Part shown: one piece after another, positions 54,455 through 63,705 of the stretch
Layout: each line of letters starts with the position of its first letter
Position numbering within the stretch: the first letter of the stretch is position 1
Assembly: GCF_025847205.1 (NCBI RefSeq)
Contig: NZ_JAOYTH010000017.1
Location: 1-64,000, forward strand
Reading direction: 5' to 3'
Length of the DNA stretch: 64,000 bases
Source of the DNA: Pararhizobium sp. YC-54
GTDB taxonomy: Bacteria > Pseudomonadota > Alphaproteobacteria > Rhizobiales > Rhizobiaceae
Translations under genes and position numbers: made by a program
The notes under the pieces: generated by a model
Told to the model about the DNA's origin: nothing
Databases searched by the model: none
The model's input: only the letters and a program-made list of their open reading frames with translations

Positions 54455-54772
54455 ATGCGATCCGTCAATCGCCACACTCTGCTCGGCCACGTCGGAAACC
54501 TGGTCGAGCTCAAGAATGTACTGAAAGTCAACGTTGCCGCCAACCGCGAGTGGCAGGCCGACGGGGATAGGAAAACCGCCACCGATTGGGTGCAGGTGAC
54601 CATTCTCGACAAGAACCAGGCCGAGTGGATCCAGCAAAACGTCGGATCCGGCGACCTCGTTTATGTCGAGTCGCGGATATCGAACTCCAGCTACGAACGG
54701 GACGGCGAACAGGTCTACACCACCGATGTCATCGCGCAGCTGTTTAATCTGGTTGCCAAGAAGGGCACCTGA
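54455..54772 (+). CDS. ssb: Single-stranded DNA-binding protein (short, plasmid type)
   Basis: This is an OB-fold SSB of 105 residues: HTLLGHVGNLVELKNVLKVN, VAANREWQ, TDWVQVTILDKNQAEWIQQN and SGDLVYVESRISNSSYERDG. The acidic C-terminal tail that recruits partners in chromosomal SSB is missing, as is usual in plasmid versions. It is likely to protect incoming single-stranded DNA after conjugation. It lies 33 bases after the secreted-protein gene. Confidence 0.87.
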   Translation: MRSVNRHTLLGHVGNLVELKNVLKVNVAANREWQADGDRKTATDWVQVTILDKNQAEWIQQNVGSGDLVYVESRISNSSYERDGEQVYTTDVIAQLFNLVAKKGT

Positions 54773-55208
54773 GCGCTGAAGGGCCAAGGAAGGCCACCGC
54801 CGTTCCGGTCGGGCGCGCTCTATGCCCGAAGGGCACGCGGCCAGCCTGCGGCGTCTGCGCCGATCCCGGTAACGATCGCTTGTCCGGCGATGCGTCTCGC
54901 ATCGATATCGAGGCCCGCGACGGGCCACTTGGCTGTTTTCCGCCCCATGACATCGTCCCCCAGGCCGGTCAAGCGGCCCGTGAAGGCGGTTCATCTTCCG
55001 CGCCAGGTCCGGCTTCTGGCCGGACCCGTGAAGATCCCCCGCCTTCCGCGCCACGCCACTTGACAGTCCCGTTTGCCGCCGTGGGGCGGGCTGTCGCCCT
55101 CCCCCCTCTGTCCGGGGGAATGTCAGAGGCCATTCCCCCGGACAGATCGGGCTGGCTTCGCCCGAAGGGGCTTTTCCCTCGGGAAACGGGAAATCAGGAG
55201 ACAGAACC
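54773..55208. other. GC-rich non-coding stretch with strong hairpins
   Basis: About 436 bases between ssb and the DUF932 gene. No frame on either strand looks coding. The main feature is the perfect inverted repeat 55108-55145. A second stem (GCTTCGCCCGAAGGGGC) and CCCTCGGGAAACGGG follow. Confidence 0.5.
55108..55145. repeat. Perfect 15-bp inverted repeat with 8-base loop
   Basis: CTGTCCGGGGGAATG (55108-55122) and CATTCCCCCGGACAG (55131-55145) pair perfectly around TCAGAGGC. There is no T-tract, so it is not a simple terminator. It could be a single-strand initiation or protein-binding site, or a structured leader of the DUF932 gene. Confidence 0.7.
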
Positions 55209-56057
55209 ATGAGCATCTACACCGAGACCGCCCGCTTCGATACCGGCCGTGCCATAACCGAGACTGAGATGCGCCGGATTGCGCCGTCCATCTTCGCCTT
55301 AAGCGCCCATGAGAGCCGGTCGGAACGTTTCAAGCCGATCCCGACCATCGAGGTGTTGCGCGGACTTATGCAGGAGGGCTTCATGCCCGTTGGCGCCAAG
55401 CAGTCGCGCAGCCGCACCGAGGGCAAGGCGGAATTCACCAAGCACCTTATTCGCCTGCGCCGCATCGACGACGGAAAAATTTACAACGTCGGAGACACCG
55501 TTTGCGAAATCCTCCTTAAAAATGCAAATGATGGAACCAGTGCTTACGAGCTCATGGCTGGTCTATTCCGGGTGCGCTGCCTCAATTCCCTGGTCACCCA
55601 GACTGGCACCATCGACGCCATCAAGGTACGCCATTCCGGCGACGTGCAGCACAAGGTTATCGAAGGCACCTATCGGGTTCTGGGAGAGGCGGAGCGCACA
55701 CTTGCCGCCCCGCAGGATTGGTCGACCCTTCGACTGAACCGCGACGAAGCGGCCATTCTTGCCGATGCCGCGCATGTGCTCCGGTTCGGGGACAACGACG
55801 GTGAAACCAAGACGCCTATCAAGGCCGAACAGTTGCTTGTTCCCCGCCGCCATGATGACCGCGCCGACGATCTTTGGACCGTCTGGAACGTGGTACAGGA
55901 AAACGCGATCAAGGGCGGCTTGCGCGGCTTTGGCCGCGACGATCTCGGCAGGCCGCGCCGTGTGAAATCGCGCGCCGTCAACGGCATCGATCAGGATATC
56001 AAGCTCAACAAGGCCTTGTGGCTCCTCGGCGAACGGATGGCGGCGCTGAAAGCGTGA
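55209..56057 (+). CDS. DUF932 plasmid protein
   Basis: This has 282 residues of the DUF932 family found on plasmids and phages: MSIYTETARFDTGRAITETE, KPIPTIEVLRGLMQEGFMPV, KHLIRLRR, ELMAGLFRVRCLNSLVT, HKVIEGTYRVLGEAERTLA and VQENAIKGGLRGFGRD. Its biochemical role is not established. Some relatives accompany conjugation leading-region genes, and the ssb gene upstream fits that. It is intact. Confidence 0.87.
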   Translation: MSIYTETARFDTGRAITETEMRRIAPSIFALSAHESRSERFKPIPTIEVLRGLMQEGFMPVGAKQSRSRTEGKAEFTKHLIRLRRIDDGKIYNVGDTVCEILLKNANDGTSAYELMAGLFRVRCLNSLVTQTGTIDAIKVRHSGDVQHKVIEGTYRVLGEAERTLAAPQDWSTLRLNRDEAAILADAAHVLRFGDNDGETKTPIKAEQLLVPRRHDDRADDLWTVWNVVQENAIKGGLRGFGRDDLGRPRRVKSRAVNGIDQDIKLNKALWLLGERMAALKA

Positions 56058-56325
56058 TTTGTTTCAAGAAGTGGCGTCGCCGGTAAAGGCGGCGCCTCGC
56101 CCTCGCCACTCCTACCACGTACCAGGTGGCTGTCGCTTGCCGCATGCCAGCGGCGCGCGACAGCGTCGAGGGGTGCCCCAAAGCCCCACCCTTCGGGCTC
56201 CCGTCCCGCCCGTCGGCGTCATTGGGTGCGGTGCGAGCCGTCGGCATCTGGTGCGGATTCCGCGTTACCGTGTTGACTCGCCGCTTCAACCGATTGAAAA
56301 GAGGTTTTCACGACTGGAGCTTGCC

Positions 56326-56793
56326 ATGGCGGACGAACAGACCCTCGAACAGCCACTTCCCCCGACCGCGATCGAAACGGTAGGCGCCCAGCCGGCTGCC
56401 AGAAAGCGGGCGACAGCGGCGAAGAAAAAGATGGCAACCGGCCGTTCGAAGGCTGAGAAAGCAGAGCCGGCGTCCGGCAAGCCGAAGAAGCGGGGCTATT
56501 CCGACAGCGAACGGGCAGAGAAAATTGCAGAGATCGAGGCGCGTGCTTCGGGCGGCGAAAGCCTGAAGGCGGCAATCAAGCAAGCGGGTATTTCCGAGCA
56601 GACCTACTATCAGTGGAGACGCGCCGCGACCCCGGCGCCGGAGCCGACAGCCAAGGCTGAAGCAAGCTCCGGGATCGACACGCTGGCGGACCTCGTTGCG
56701 CTTGAGGAAGAAAACCAGCGGCTGCGCCTCCAACTGGCCGAAAAGCTGCGGGCCGAAAACGCCGAGCTTCGCAAGCGGCTTGGATTGGACTGA
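56326..56793 (+). CDS. SyrB-like regulator
   Basis: This has 155 residues from ATG 56326 (GGAG six bases upstream). An Ala/Lys-rich N-terminal half is followed by the SyrB core: YSDSERAEKIAEIEARASGG, ESLKAAIKQAGISEQTYYQW (a transposase-type HTH) and the end LEEENQRLRLQLAEKLRAEN-AELRKRLGLD, a leucine-zipper-like coiled coil. SyrB in Sinorhizobium affects expression of syrM. Here the target is unknown. Confidence 0.85.
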   Translation: MADEQTLEQPLPPTAIETVGAQPAARKRATAAKKKMATGRSKAEKAEPASGKPKKRGYSDSERAEKIAEIEARASGGESLKAAIKQAGISEQTYYQWRRAATPAPEPTAKAEASSGIDTLADLVALEEENQRLRLQLAEKLRAENAELRKRLGLD

Positions 56794-56902
56794 ACCGACC
56801 CGGCCATGCCGCCCGGGTTTGCAAAACCGGGCGGGCTCGCTTAAGTCTCCGGCAGATCTCGCAGTGCGAGGCCAAATCCCTTTTCCTTGGATATCCGTTT
56901 GC

Positions 56903-57481
56903 ATGAGATCACGACAAAACTTCATTGTCGAATTCAAGAACCGGCGTCAGGCGAAATCACAAGTCGGTTCCATCTGGGGCGATACTGACCTCAAGGCGAT
57001 AGCTCGTGAGGTTGAAGACGATCTGGCGGACGCCGGAAGGCGTGCCGAGGCTCGACCGGTCGTGCATGTATCAGCGCCCAACGAAGTTCAACAGGCCACC
57101 GAAACCCCTGAGCAAGTTGGGATCAATGATTTGCCTGCGGCGACTTCCGACCCAGCGGCATCGGCGTTGCCAACATCAGAGATCGACATGGCTCGACAAG
57201 CGACCGAGGCCATCGATCAGCCACAGACTCCGGCGGTGTCCGCCCATTCGGGGGCCGATCCTGCCACCCTGGTCGGGGTTGCCTCCACTCCACAACATTC
57301 TAAGCTTGCCAGGAAGACACGGCCAGCAATCAGGCCGCCCGCGCAAAAGCAGCTCAACGATCTCGATGCACTGGGCGTGCTTGATGCCGAAAACCGGCGC
57401 CTGAAGGCCTTGTGGCGATCTCGCCTTCAAGCGGAAAACGCGCAGCTCAGAGAGATGCTGGCGCGGCTTACGTCAGGCTAG
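56903..57481 (+). CDS. SyrB-related protein lacking the HTH
   Basis: This has 192 residues from ATG 56903. The N-terminus is MRSRQNFIVEFKNRRQAKSQ with SIWGDTDLKAIAREVEDDL. The centre is Pro/Ala/Thr-rich and low-complexity. The C-terminus LDAENRRLKALWRSRLQAEN-AQLREMLARL repeats the coiled-coil end of the preceding SyrB-like protein. The HTH is absent, so it may pair with the first protein through the shared zipper. Confidence 0.7.
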   Translation: MRSRQNFIVEFKNRRQAKSQVGSIWGDTDLKAIAREVEDDLADAGRRAEARPVVHVSAPNEVQQATETPEQVGINDLPAATSDPAASALPTSEIDMARQATEAIDQPQTPAVSAHSGADPATLVGVASTPQHSKLARKTRPAIRPPAQKQLNDLDALGVLDAENRRLKALWRSRLQAENAQLREMLARLTSG

Positions 57482-57665
57482 ATCACGCTGGTCCGCCCCC
57501 GTTGCAGACTGCGGCATGAAGCGCGGCAGCAACAATGGCGGGGAGATCGATGCATATGCAGCCAGCGGAGGCATGCCCCGAGGCGATTGAAAGCGAACCA
57601 GAACTTCCCACCATTCCCCCGTACGTCAGTCGTTATCCACTCAATTAAAGCATGACTTTTGATTG

Positions 57666-58163
57666 TCAGCTTCGCAGGCCAAGCGCGCGCAACCACGCAT
57701 CGACCTGGCCAAAAGCGTCCTGTTGCCATTGTTCTGATGTGCGACCATCGAGAATATCGGTTTCGGCGACAAATTTCCTGACGCTCGTCGCCCCGTAGCC
57801 TTCAGGTTTATCGAACTTCTCCAAGATATATTGATAGCCTTGGGCGCCACTTTTCTGCTGGAGCACGGGCCGGCAAGCCTCCACCAGCGCCTCGATCCCC
57901 TCGGGATAGTTGCGTATGCAGTAATAGACGTCATAGGCGTCCTTTTGCTTGTGCCTGCCATTGAGGGCATAACCCTTCATCGCGAGCAAGGCCGGGATCG
58001 AGCATACGGCAACCTCGACACGGTTGGTTCCACCTTCCGGCATGTCGCCGGAAATCGCTACCAATTGATAGAATCGCAATGCAAGATCGGCGCCGTCGGC
58101 CCGTTGCACTGCAAAGTCGCTGAGGATCGGGGGGCTGTTTTTCACGATCTCCAGCATGACGGG
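57666..58163 (-). pseudogene. AbiEii-like nucleotidyltransferase gene, 3' part (split by IS)
   Basis: This is the C-terminal part (about 165 codons) of a nucleotidyltransferase-like protein: VMLEIVKNSPPILSDFAVQR, ALRFYQLVAISGDMPEGGTN, LLAMKGYALNGRHKQKDAYD (a conserved AbiEii/AbiGii feature) and YYCIRNYPEGIEALVEACR. Its 5' part is at 59365-59757, beyond the IS element. The family acts as toxins in abortive-infection systems. No separate antitoxin gene is evident next to it. Confidence 0.82.
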
Positions 58164-58233
58164 GGGTAATCCCCCCGCCAATTAACGGGCTTCAAAAGTA
58201 GAATTTTCTCGGGCTTAATGATCGAGGAGATTT

Positions 58234-58500
58234 TTGATGAAGACGAGCAGATTTAGCGAACCACAAATCCTTGCCATCCTGCGCCAGGCAGAAGGCGGTG
58301 TTCCTGTACCCGAGCTTTGCCGGGAACATGGAATGAGCACGGCGTCCTTTTACAAATGGCGATCCAAATACGGCGGCATGGACGCCTCGATGATCAGCCA
58401 GATGAAGGCCCTGGAGGACGAGAACCGTCGGCTGAAGAAGATGTATGCCGAGATGAGCATGCAGGCCGAGCTTCTGAAGGAGGCTCTTGGAAAAAAATGA
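58234..58500 (+). CDS. IS3-family transposase OrfA
   Basis: This 88-residue HTH protein has [40 protein letters not shown] and a leucine zipper ([16 protein letters not shown]). It ends at an A7 run (58491-58497) followed by TGA, the normal place for -1 frameshifting into orfB. Confidence 0.93.
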   Translation: MMKTSRFSEPQILAILRQAEGGVPVPELCREHGMSTASFYKWRSKYGGMDASMISQMKALEDENRRLKKMYAEMSMQAELLKEALGKK

Positions 58501-59324
58501 CGCGGCCATCTATACGCCGAAAGATGGCCGGGAAAGCAGTGGCGTTACACGGCGTCAGCATTGCACTTGCCTGCCGCACCTTTGGTGTCAGCGAGACCTG
58601 CTATCGTTACAGCGCCAAGCTGAACGAAGAGAACGAGCAGATCGCCGATCTGCTGATCGGGCTGACGAGGGCGAAGAAGACCTGGGGCTTCGGCCTGTGC
58701 TTTCTTTACCTGCGCAATGTTCGGGGACATCGCTGGAACCACAAGCGCGTGTACCGCATCTACCGCGAGCTGGAATTGAACCTCAGGATCAAGCCACGCA
58801 AGCGTTTGAAGCGGGACAAGCCCGATGCCTTGACCGTGCCGGAAGCACCGAACCTGGTTTGGTCCATGGATTTCATGGCAGATCGATTGGAAGACGGACG
58901 GCAATTCCGGCTTCTGAATGTCTTGGACGACTTCAACAGGGAGGGGTTGGGCATCGAGGTGGATTTTTCGCTGCCTGCTGAACGCGTCATCCGCAGTCTG
59001 AACCAGATCATCGAGTGGCGCGGCAAACCGTTCGCCATTCGTGTGGATAATGGACCTGAATATGTCAGTGGCAAATTGATGGGATGGGCCGAAACGCAAG
59101 GAATTGCCTTGAGCCACATCCAGCCCGGAAAGCCGCAACAGAATGCCTACGTCGAGCGCTACAACCGCACCGTCCGACATGAATGGCTCGACCAATACAT
59201 CATTGAAAGCATCGAGGAGGCACAGGAATTCGCCACACAGTGGCTATGGACGTACAACAACGAACGGCCCAATATGGGCATCGGCGGCATAACGCCCGCA
59301 CAGAAACTGAAAATGGCCGCGTGA
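58497..59324 (+). CDS. IS3-family transposase OrfB (DDE integrase)
   Basis: This has 275 residues. The start ATG overlaps the orfA stop, and the frame is -1 to orfA through AAAAAAA, so an OrfAB fusion is expected. The DDE triad is in VWSMDFMAD (Asp), [12 protein letters not shown] (Asp) and [15 protein letters not shown] (Glu). HTH_21-like and rve core are complete, and the C-terminus ends [18 protein letters not shown]. Confidence 0.93.
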   Translation: MTRPSIRRKMAGKAVALHGVSIALACRTFGVSETCYRYSAKLNEENEQIADLLIGLTRAKKTWGFGLCFLYLRNVRGHRWNHKRVYRIYRELELNLRIKPRKRLKRDKPDALTVPEAPNLVWSMDFMADRLEDGRQFRLLNVLDDFNREGLGIEVDFSLPAERVIRSLNQIIEWRGKPFAIRVDNGPEYVSGKLMGWAETQGIALSHIQPGKPQQNAYVERYNRTVRHEWLDQYIIESIEEAQEFATQWLWTYNNERPNMGIGGITPAQKLKMAA

Positions 59325-59364
59325 ATTCTACTGCAGAGCCCCGTTAAAAACGGGGGGATTACCG

Positions 59365-59757
59365 GGGCATAAGGAAATCGACCACAATGTCGATGGGCGC
59401 GCCTCCATCATTTACGGGTACCTCTCGCACCAGCTGGAAGCGCCTGAGTTCCTCGCGTTGCTTGTAGCCGTTACCCATAAGCGCTTCGACGAGGTTCACG
59501 TATTCGCCGTCGCCCAGTGCCTCCGCATCCAGTCCGAGATCAACGTCGAGCGTTCCGACGTGAGGCATGTCCTCGTTATCGAGGAGGAGCCAGGGGACGG
59601 CCCCGCCTATTTCGGCGAACTTGCCTTTGAAGCTTCCGAGGATCTGTCCAATCTCGACAAGGACACCTTTCACGGCCTTCGTCGTGCGGTCTTCGTAATC
59701 CGCAGCGGACTGTGGATCGGGGGCACGCTCAAAACGTTCTGCTCTCGCCATCCACAT
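59365..59757 (-). pseudogene. AbiEii-like nucleotidyltransferase gene, 5' part (split by IS)
   Basis: This is the N-terminal part (about 131 codons): KGVLVEIGQILGSFKGKFAE, IGGAVPWLLLDNEDMPHVGT and LDVDLGLDAEALGDGEYVNL. IGG with the following D-x-D (DVDL) is the nucleotidyltransferase site. It breaks after VVDFLMPR at the IS end. With the 3' part it would make a protein of about 300 residues. Confidence 0.82.
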
Positions 59758-59929
59758 TCACCGCCTGCAAGCGATGGCGGAATGGAAAGTTGCGGTTGGG
59801 AACCTCGCGTGAATTCTAGCCCCACCCCTATTGGCGCAATCATTTTCCGATAACGTGACAATACCAACCGAACAGTTTTTACGCCTTGACTTCAACCTGC
59901 CGAATAGAGAAGAGCCGGATTCACCTTGG

Positions 59930-61318
59930 TTAAATCCGTCCAAGCCCTCTATTGACTTCTCCAATTGCCTGGAAAATATAATTTAGATTATTATGCTCTT
60001 CAAGTCTTTCTAAGAAATCTATTAGTTCGAAAGTCGTGTCTCGATTCAAGTTCTCATCACAACAATCATGAAATTTCTGGTCGCGAACTAATTTATCAAA
60101 AGGTTCATGGACGGTTCCTTTTTGCTGGCGCCGTTCAGCGGTCAATAGGCGGCCATCATCCATCCGAATAGACACTTTATGTGGTAAGTCGTTTATACCG
60201 CTCTCATCTTCTAGAGTGGAAGAATGCATTTCAACCAACGGCATCAAGCGCCTAATGTCAGGACTCTCAAGGCTTTCCGAACTAAAATCACTAATTTTTA
60301 TGTTTCCCTTAACGATGGCCAATGCCACACAAAAATTCATTGAGAATTTCGCCTGAATTTCGTTGGATGGGATTTTGTAGGGTAAGTTCCCTGCGTTAAT
60401 CCGTCCAACGAAGGTTTCGACGGATAAGACTTTACTGGAGTCTAGGTCATGGGCGTTCTTTAAGTCCAGAACCATATCAAGTATCTTATGGGTGGCTGCG
60501 CAGCAGGGAAACCGCTTTGGCGTTAACCCTGTTGTCTCGATCATATGTGGACCGCCAAGTCCTTTGGATATATTGGCACCAGACACGCCTCGTCCCGCAT
60601 AAAGCCGCTGAAAGCCAAATCTATGTTCTATGATGTCGTGCCTTCCACTCAACCCGCATTTTGCCATCATCACGGCCTCTACGGCATTGCGGGCACAAAG
60701 ACCAGCGTGGAGCGGTTTTGCATGAGTTCCAAACTGTCCCTTTATTCCGCTCGCCATACTGCAAGCTAAGCTCATGCTGCTGGCCATTTCGGCGCATTCA
60801 AGTCTTAGCATTCTTGCTACTCCAACAGCAGCTCCGATAACGCCGATAGTCGCCGTCGCATGCCAACCGGCGGCGTAATGATCAGGGTTCATTCCAGCAC
60901 CAAGCCTGCCCTGGGCTTCTAAACCGACCAAGTACCCCATTATTAGGTCGCGACCACTAACCGTTCTGTGCTCGGCGACGGCAAGCAACGCGGGCACCAA
61001 AACGGCCGACGCATGTCCCATTAGGGGACGAAAAGTATCGTCAAAATCTAAAACATGAGCCGAAGTTGCGTTGACTAGCGCGGCATGGCCTGGAACCCCG
61101 ACTTGCCCGCCTACTGCGGAATAGCCGACCCCTTCCCCAACTGCCTGCCGCAACATGACGGTAGTGGGGTCCGAAGCGCCTGCAATGACACAGCCAACGG
61201 TGTCGGATATAGCTTCCTGCGCCCGTTTGACGGATAGGGCACTGAAGTCTTTGGTCGATGCAGCCCAATTCGCAATTGCGGTAATTGTGGTTTCAGAGTT
61301 AGAAACGATAGTAACCAT
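59930..61318 (-). CDS. MmgE/PrpD family protein
   Basis: This has 462 residues from ATG 61318 (GGAG six bases upstream). The family features are VKRAQEAISDTVGCVIAGAS, NATSAHVLDFDDTFRPLMGH, AGWHATATIGVIGAAVGVAR, SGIKGQFGTHAKPLHAGLCA and FPCCAATHKILDM. The family includes 2-methylcitrate dehydratase and cis-aconitate decarboxylase. No prpB/prpC is seen, so propionate use cannot be claimed. The gene is lower in GC and richer in AT-ending codons than neighbours, which suggests separate acquisition. It is next to an IS5-type remnant. Confidence 0.85.
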   Translation of the reverse strand: MVTIVSNSETTITAIANWAASTKDFSALSVKRAQEAISDTVGCVIAGASDPTTVMLRQAVGEGVGYSAVGGQVGVPGHAALVNATSAHVLDFDDTFRPLMGHASAVLVPALLAVAEHRTVSGRDLIMGYLVGLEAQGRLGAGMNPDHYAAGWHATATIGVIGAAVGVARMLRLECAEMASSMSLACSMASGIKGQFGTHAKPLHAGLCARNAVEAVMMAKCGLSGRHDIIEHRFGFQRLYAGRGVSGANISKGLGGPHMIETTGLTPKRFPCCAATHKILDMVLDLKNAHDLDSSKVLSVETFVGRINAGNLPYKIPSNEIQAKFSMNFCVALAIVKGNIKISDFSSESLESPDIRRLMPLVEMHSSTLEDESGINDLPHKVSIRMDDGRLLTAERRQQKGTVHEPFDKLVRDQKFHDCCDENLNRDTTFELIDFLERLEEHNNLNYIFQAIGEVNRGLGRI

Positions 61319-61390
61319 AATATTCTCCATATACATACGAGTTCGCGACATTGGGTATATGAGGGAGCGGTTGTTCTTGACGTCTAAGGG

Positions 61391-61802
61391 CTAAGCGGCG
61401 TGAACGGATTTGACCAAGACAAATGCTGCGGCAAGCGTCTTGTATTTCTCGTTGGTCTTGCTGTCGTAGCCCTTGTTTGCGACGGGGGCGCGCTGATCGA
61501 TATCGGGGCCAAGTCCGAGGCGAATCCGGAAACGTGAAGCATCGTTCTTTTTGTTCCCTGTCAGGTCGAAGGTGATGGGGTGGCCGTTGAAATTGATCTT
61601 CAGGTGGATTTTTGTGGAGAAGCCGCCACGTGAGCGGTCGAGCGCCTGACCTACTTGCCGCTTTGGCGCCGGCCGTCCCAGACGGGGGCGCATGGGATGG
61701 TCGAGTCGAATATCCGCACCAGATGGGCCAAGGACGACAGCGAGGCGCAAAACACAGCTCCAGAAGCACCGACCAATCCGCATCTGCCATCTTCGTAGAC
61801 AT
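61391..61802 (-). mobile_element. IS5-type transposase remnant
   Basis: DRSRGGFSTKIHLKINFNGH and RAPVANKGYDSKTN match the middle of IS5-family transposases. The N-terminal part is in shifted frames (FDSTIPCAPVWDG in one, RPRLGRPAPKRQVGQ in another) and the C-terminal catalytic part is missing. The element is inactive. Confidence 0.75.
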
Positions 61803-61938
61803 CGCCGACCTCCAAATCAGTATGCTCTCATGAGGCAGACAAAGTGCACCAAAGGAATCGTCCAGTGCACTTCATGCTGCAATCCGGCTGCACCGCCTAG
61901 TGCAACCGAAAAATACAAATCGCTGTTTGAGCGATTGG

Positions 61939-63705
61939 CTATCCGCTACTGCTGGTTGATGCCTTGTAGTGTGTAGAGTGCGAAGACGATTTTTCCTCTT
62001 GATCAAGCTCACCGGTGCTTGAAACGACGACATTGAACAAAGCCAAAGCTTGCGCCGGAGTATAGCGACCGAGACGAACGTCCTCTGCCACGGCCGCGGG
62101 GTTTCGTTCGGTCGGGAGCCCATAGCCGCCACCGCCCGGTGTCCCAATTCGTACCCGATCGCCCTGCTTGAGCGGAATGTCTTGAGCTTTTGAAAGATGC
62201 TCAGGAACCATGGACTCGCCGTCTCGCCATACCGTTACGATATTTGGTGCGCCATCCTTTCCACCGAGAACCCCGGGTGGACCGAAGCGGCCGTGATCCA
62301 TAACAAAACTAGCTCTGGCATGGCCCCGCCGCAGTTCCAATTCATAGTCGAGGCCGAAACCTCCTCTGTGGCGTCCGGCGCCACCGGAGCCCTCCCGCAG
62401 CGCGTATCGATGATAGAGGACTGGAAACTGCTGCTCCATGATCTCTATAGGGGGCGCTTTGGAGATTCCGATGGTAGAACATCCATTGGAGATGCCGTCG
62501 TTATCTGCATTTCCTCCGTATCCGCCTCCTGAAAGCTGATACATCACGAAGTCGCGGTCTCTCTCGGGATCATAGCCACCCAAAGCAAAGTTTCCCGAAC
62601 TGCCTGCAGGGGCTGCGGTCACACGGTCCGGGAGGGCCTCGACAAGAGCGGTGAACACTGCTTCGGCGATGCGCTGAGATACTTCGGCCGCGCAGCCCGA
62701 AACGGGCCTCGGATAATGCGCGTCAAGGAACGTGCCGACGGGACGTTTCACCTTCAGAGGCTCGAACGCGCCGGCACTAATGGGAACGTCTGGAAAGATG
62801 TGACGTATCGCGAGATACACAGAGGATAGCGTCGTGGCGAGCACGGAATTCATTGGCCCCATACATGGCTTCGATGAGCCGCTGAAATCGAACTCCAACT
62901 CGCCGCCATAGGCGGTGATCGCGAGTTTGATCTCCAGAGGCTCGTTGACCACGCCGTCACTGTCGACATAGGCGACTGATCGATAGACGCCATCCGGGAT
63001 CAGGCGAAGATAGTCACGCATCTGTTGGCTGGCCCGTACGCGAAGCTCCGCTATCGCCTCGCGCACAGTATCGTCGCCATACCGGTCGAGTATTCGAGAA
63101 AGACGTTCTTCGCCGATCAGCAGCGCGGAAGCCTGTGCTTTGACATCTCCTATCCGCTGCTCCGAGACACGGATGTTTGAGCAGATGATCGAGTATATTT
63201 CCGCATCAAGCTGTCCCTGCTTGAAAAGCCGGACGGGTGGTAGCCGAAGTCCCTCTTGCTCGACCGATGTCGCGGATGCCGAGAAGCCACCGGGAACAGC
63301 ACCACCGGTGTCAGGCCAGTGCCCAGTGTTGGAAAGCCAGCAGAAGATCTGGCCATCGCGGTAGACCGGCATTGCAAAGCGCACATCCATCAGATGTGTA
63401 CCGCCTAGATAGGGATCGTTGACGATGTAGATGTCGCCCGGAACGGGACTTGCGACCTTGTTAGCTGCAATCATTTCGATCAGGGTGCGCGTGGAATACT
63501 GCATCGTTCCAACAAACACGGGCAGACCGTTAGCCCCTTGGGCGATCAGGGAACCGTCTTCGCTGGAATAGATGCCATCCGAGCGATCGTTAGCTTCCGC
63601 GATAACGGGCGAGAAGGCCGCGCGGGAGAAGGTCATATCCATCTCGTCACATACTTGCTGCAGGCCCGCCTGGATCACAGTGAGGGTTATCGGATCGATG
63701 CTCAC
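61939..63705 (-). CDS. hyuB: Hydantoinase B/oxoprolinase subunit
   Basis: This is the HyuB-type subunit of ATP-dependent hydantoinase/oxoprolinase/acetone carboxylase-like enzymes (588 aa, start GTG 63705 overlapping the hyuA stop). It has DEMDMTFSRAAFSPVIAEAN, DRSDGIYSSEDGSLIAQG, GDIYIVNDPYLGGTHLMDV, a second domain with GELEFDFSGSSKPCMGPMNS, and the glycine-rich end RVRIGTPGGGGYGLP. It is normally active with HyuA. The substrate may be a hydantoin or 5-oxoproline analogue. Confidence 0.93.
   Translation of the reverse strand: MSIDPITLTVIQAGLQQVCDEMDMTFSRAAFSPVIAEANDRSDGIYSSEDGSLIAQGANGLPVFVGTMQYSTRTLIEMIAANKVASPVPGDIYIVNDPYLGGTHLMDVRFAMPVYRDGQIFCWLSNTGHWPDTGGAVPGGFSASATSVEQEGLRLPPVRLFKQGQLDAEIYSIICSNIRVSEQRIGDVKAQASALLIGEERLSRILDRYGDDTVREAIAELRVRASQQMRDYLRLIPDGVYRSVAYVDSDGVVNEPLEIKLAITAYGGELEFDFSGSSKPCMGPMNSVLATTLSSVYLAIRHIFPDVPISAGAFEPLKVKRPVGTFLDAHYPRPVSGCAAEVSQRIAEAVFTALVEALPDRVTAAPAGSSGNFALGGYDPERDRDFVMYQLSGGGYGGNADNDGISNGCSTIGISKAPPIEIMEQQFPVLYHRYALREGSGGAGRHRGGFGLDYELELRRGHARASFVMDHGRFGPPGVLGGKDGAPNIVTVWRDGESMVPEHLSKAQDIPLKQGDRVRIGTPGGGGYGLPTERNPAAVAEDVRLGRYTPAQALALFNVVVSSTGELDQEEKSSSHSTHYKASTSSSG

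Larger units (their letters stand above)
58164..59364 (+). mobile_element. IS3-family insertion sequence (~1.2 kb)
   Basis: The near-perfect terminal inverted repeats are GGTAATCCCCCCG...AACGGG at the left and its reverse complement at the right (CCCGTT...CGGGGGGATTACC). Flanking G runs give a target duplication of three or four bases (GGG or GGGG). The exact edge is ambiguous by one base. Two overlapping genes, orfA and orfB, fill the element, with an A7 slip site between them. It splits the AbiEii-like gene. Both ends and both genes look intact, so it may still move. Confidence 0.9.
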
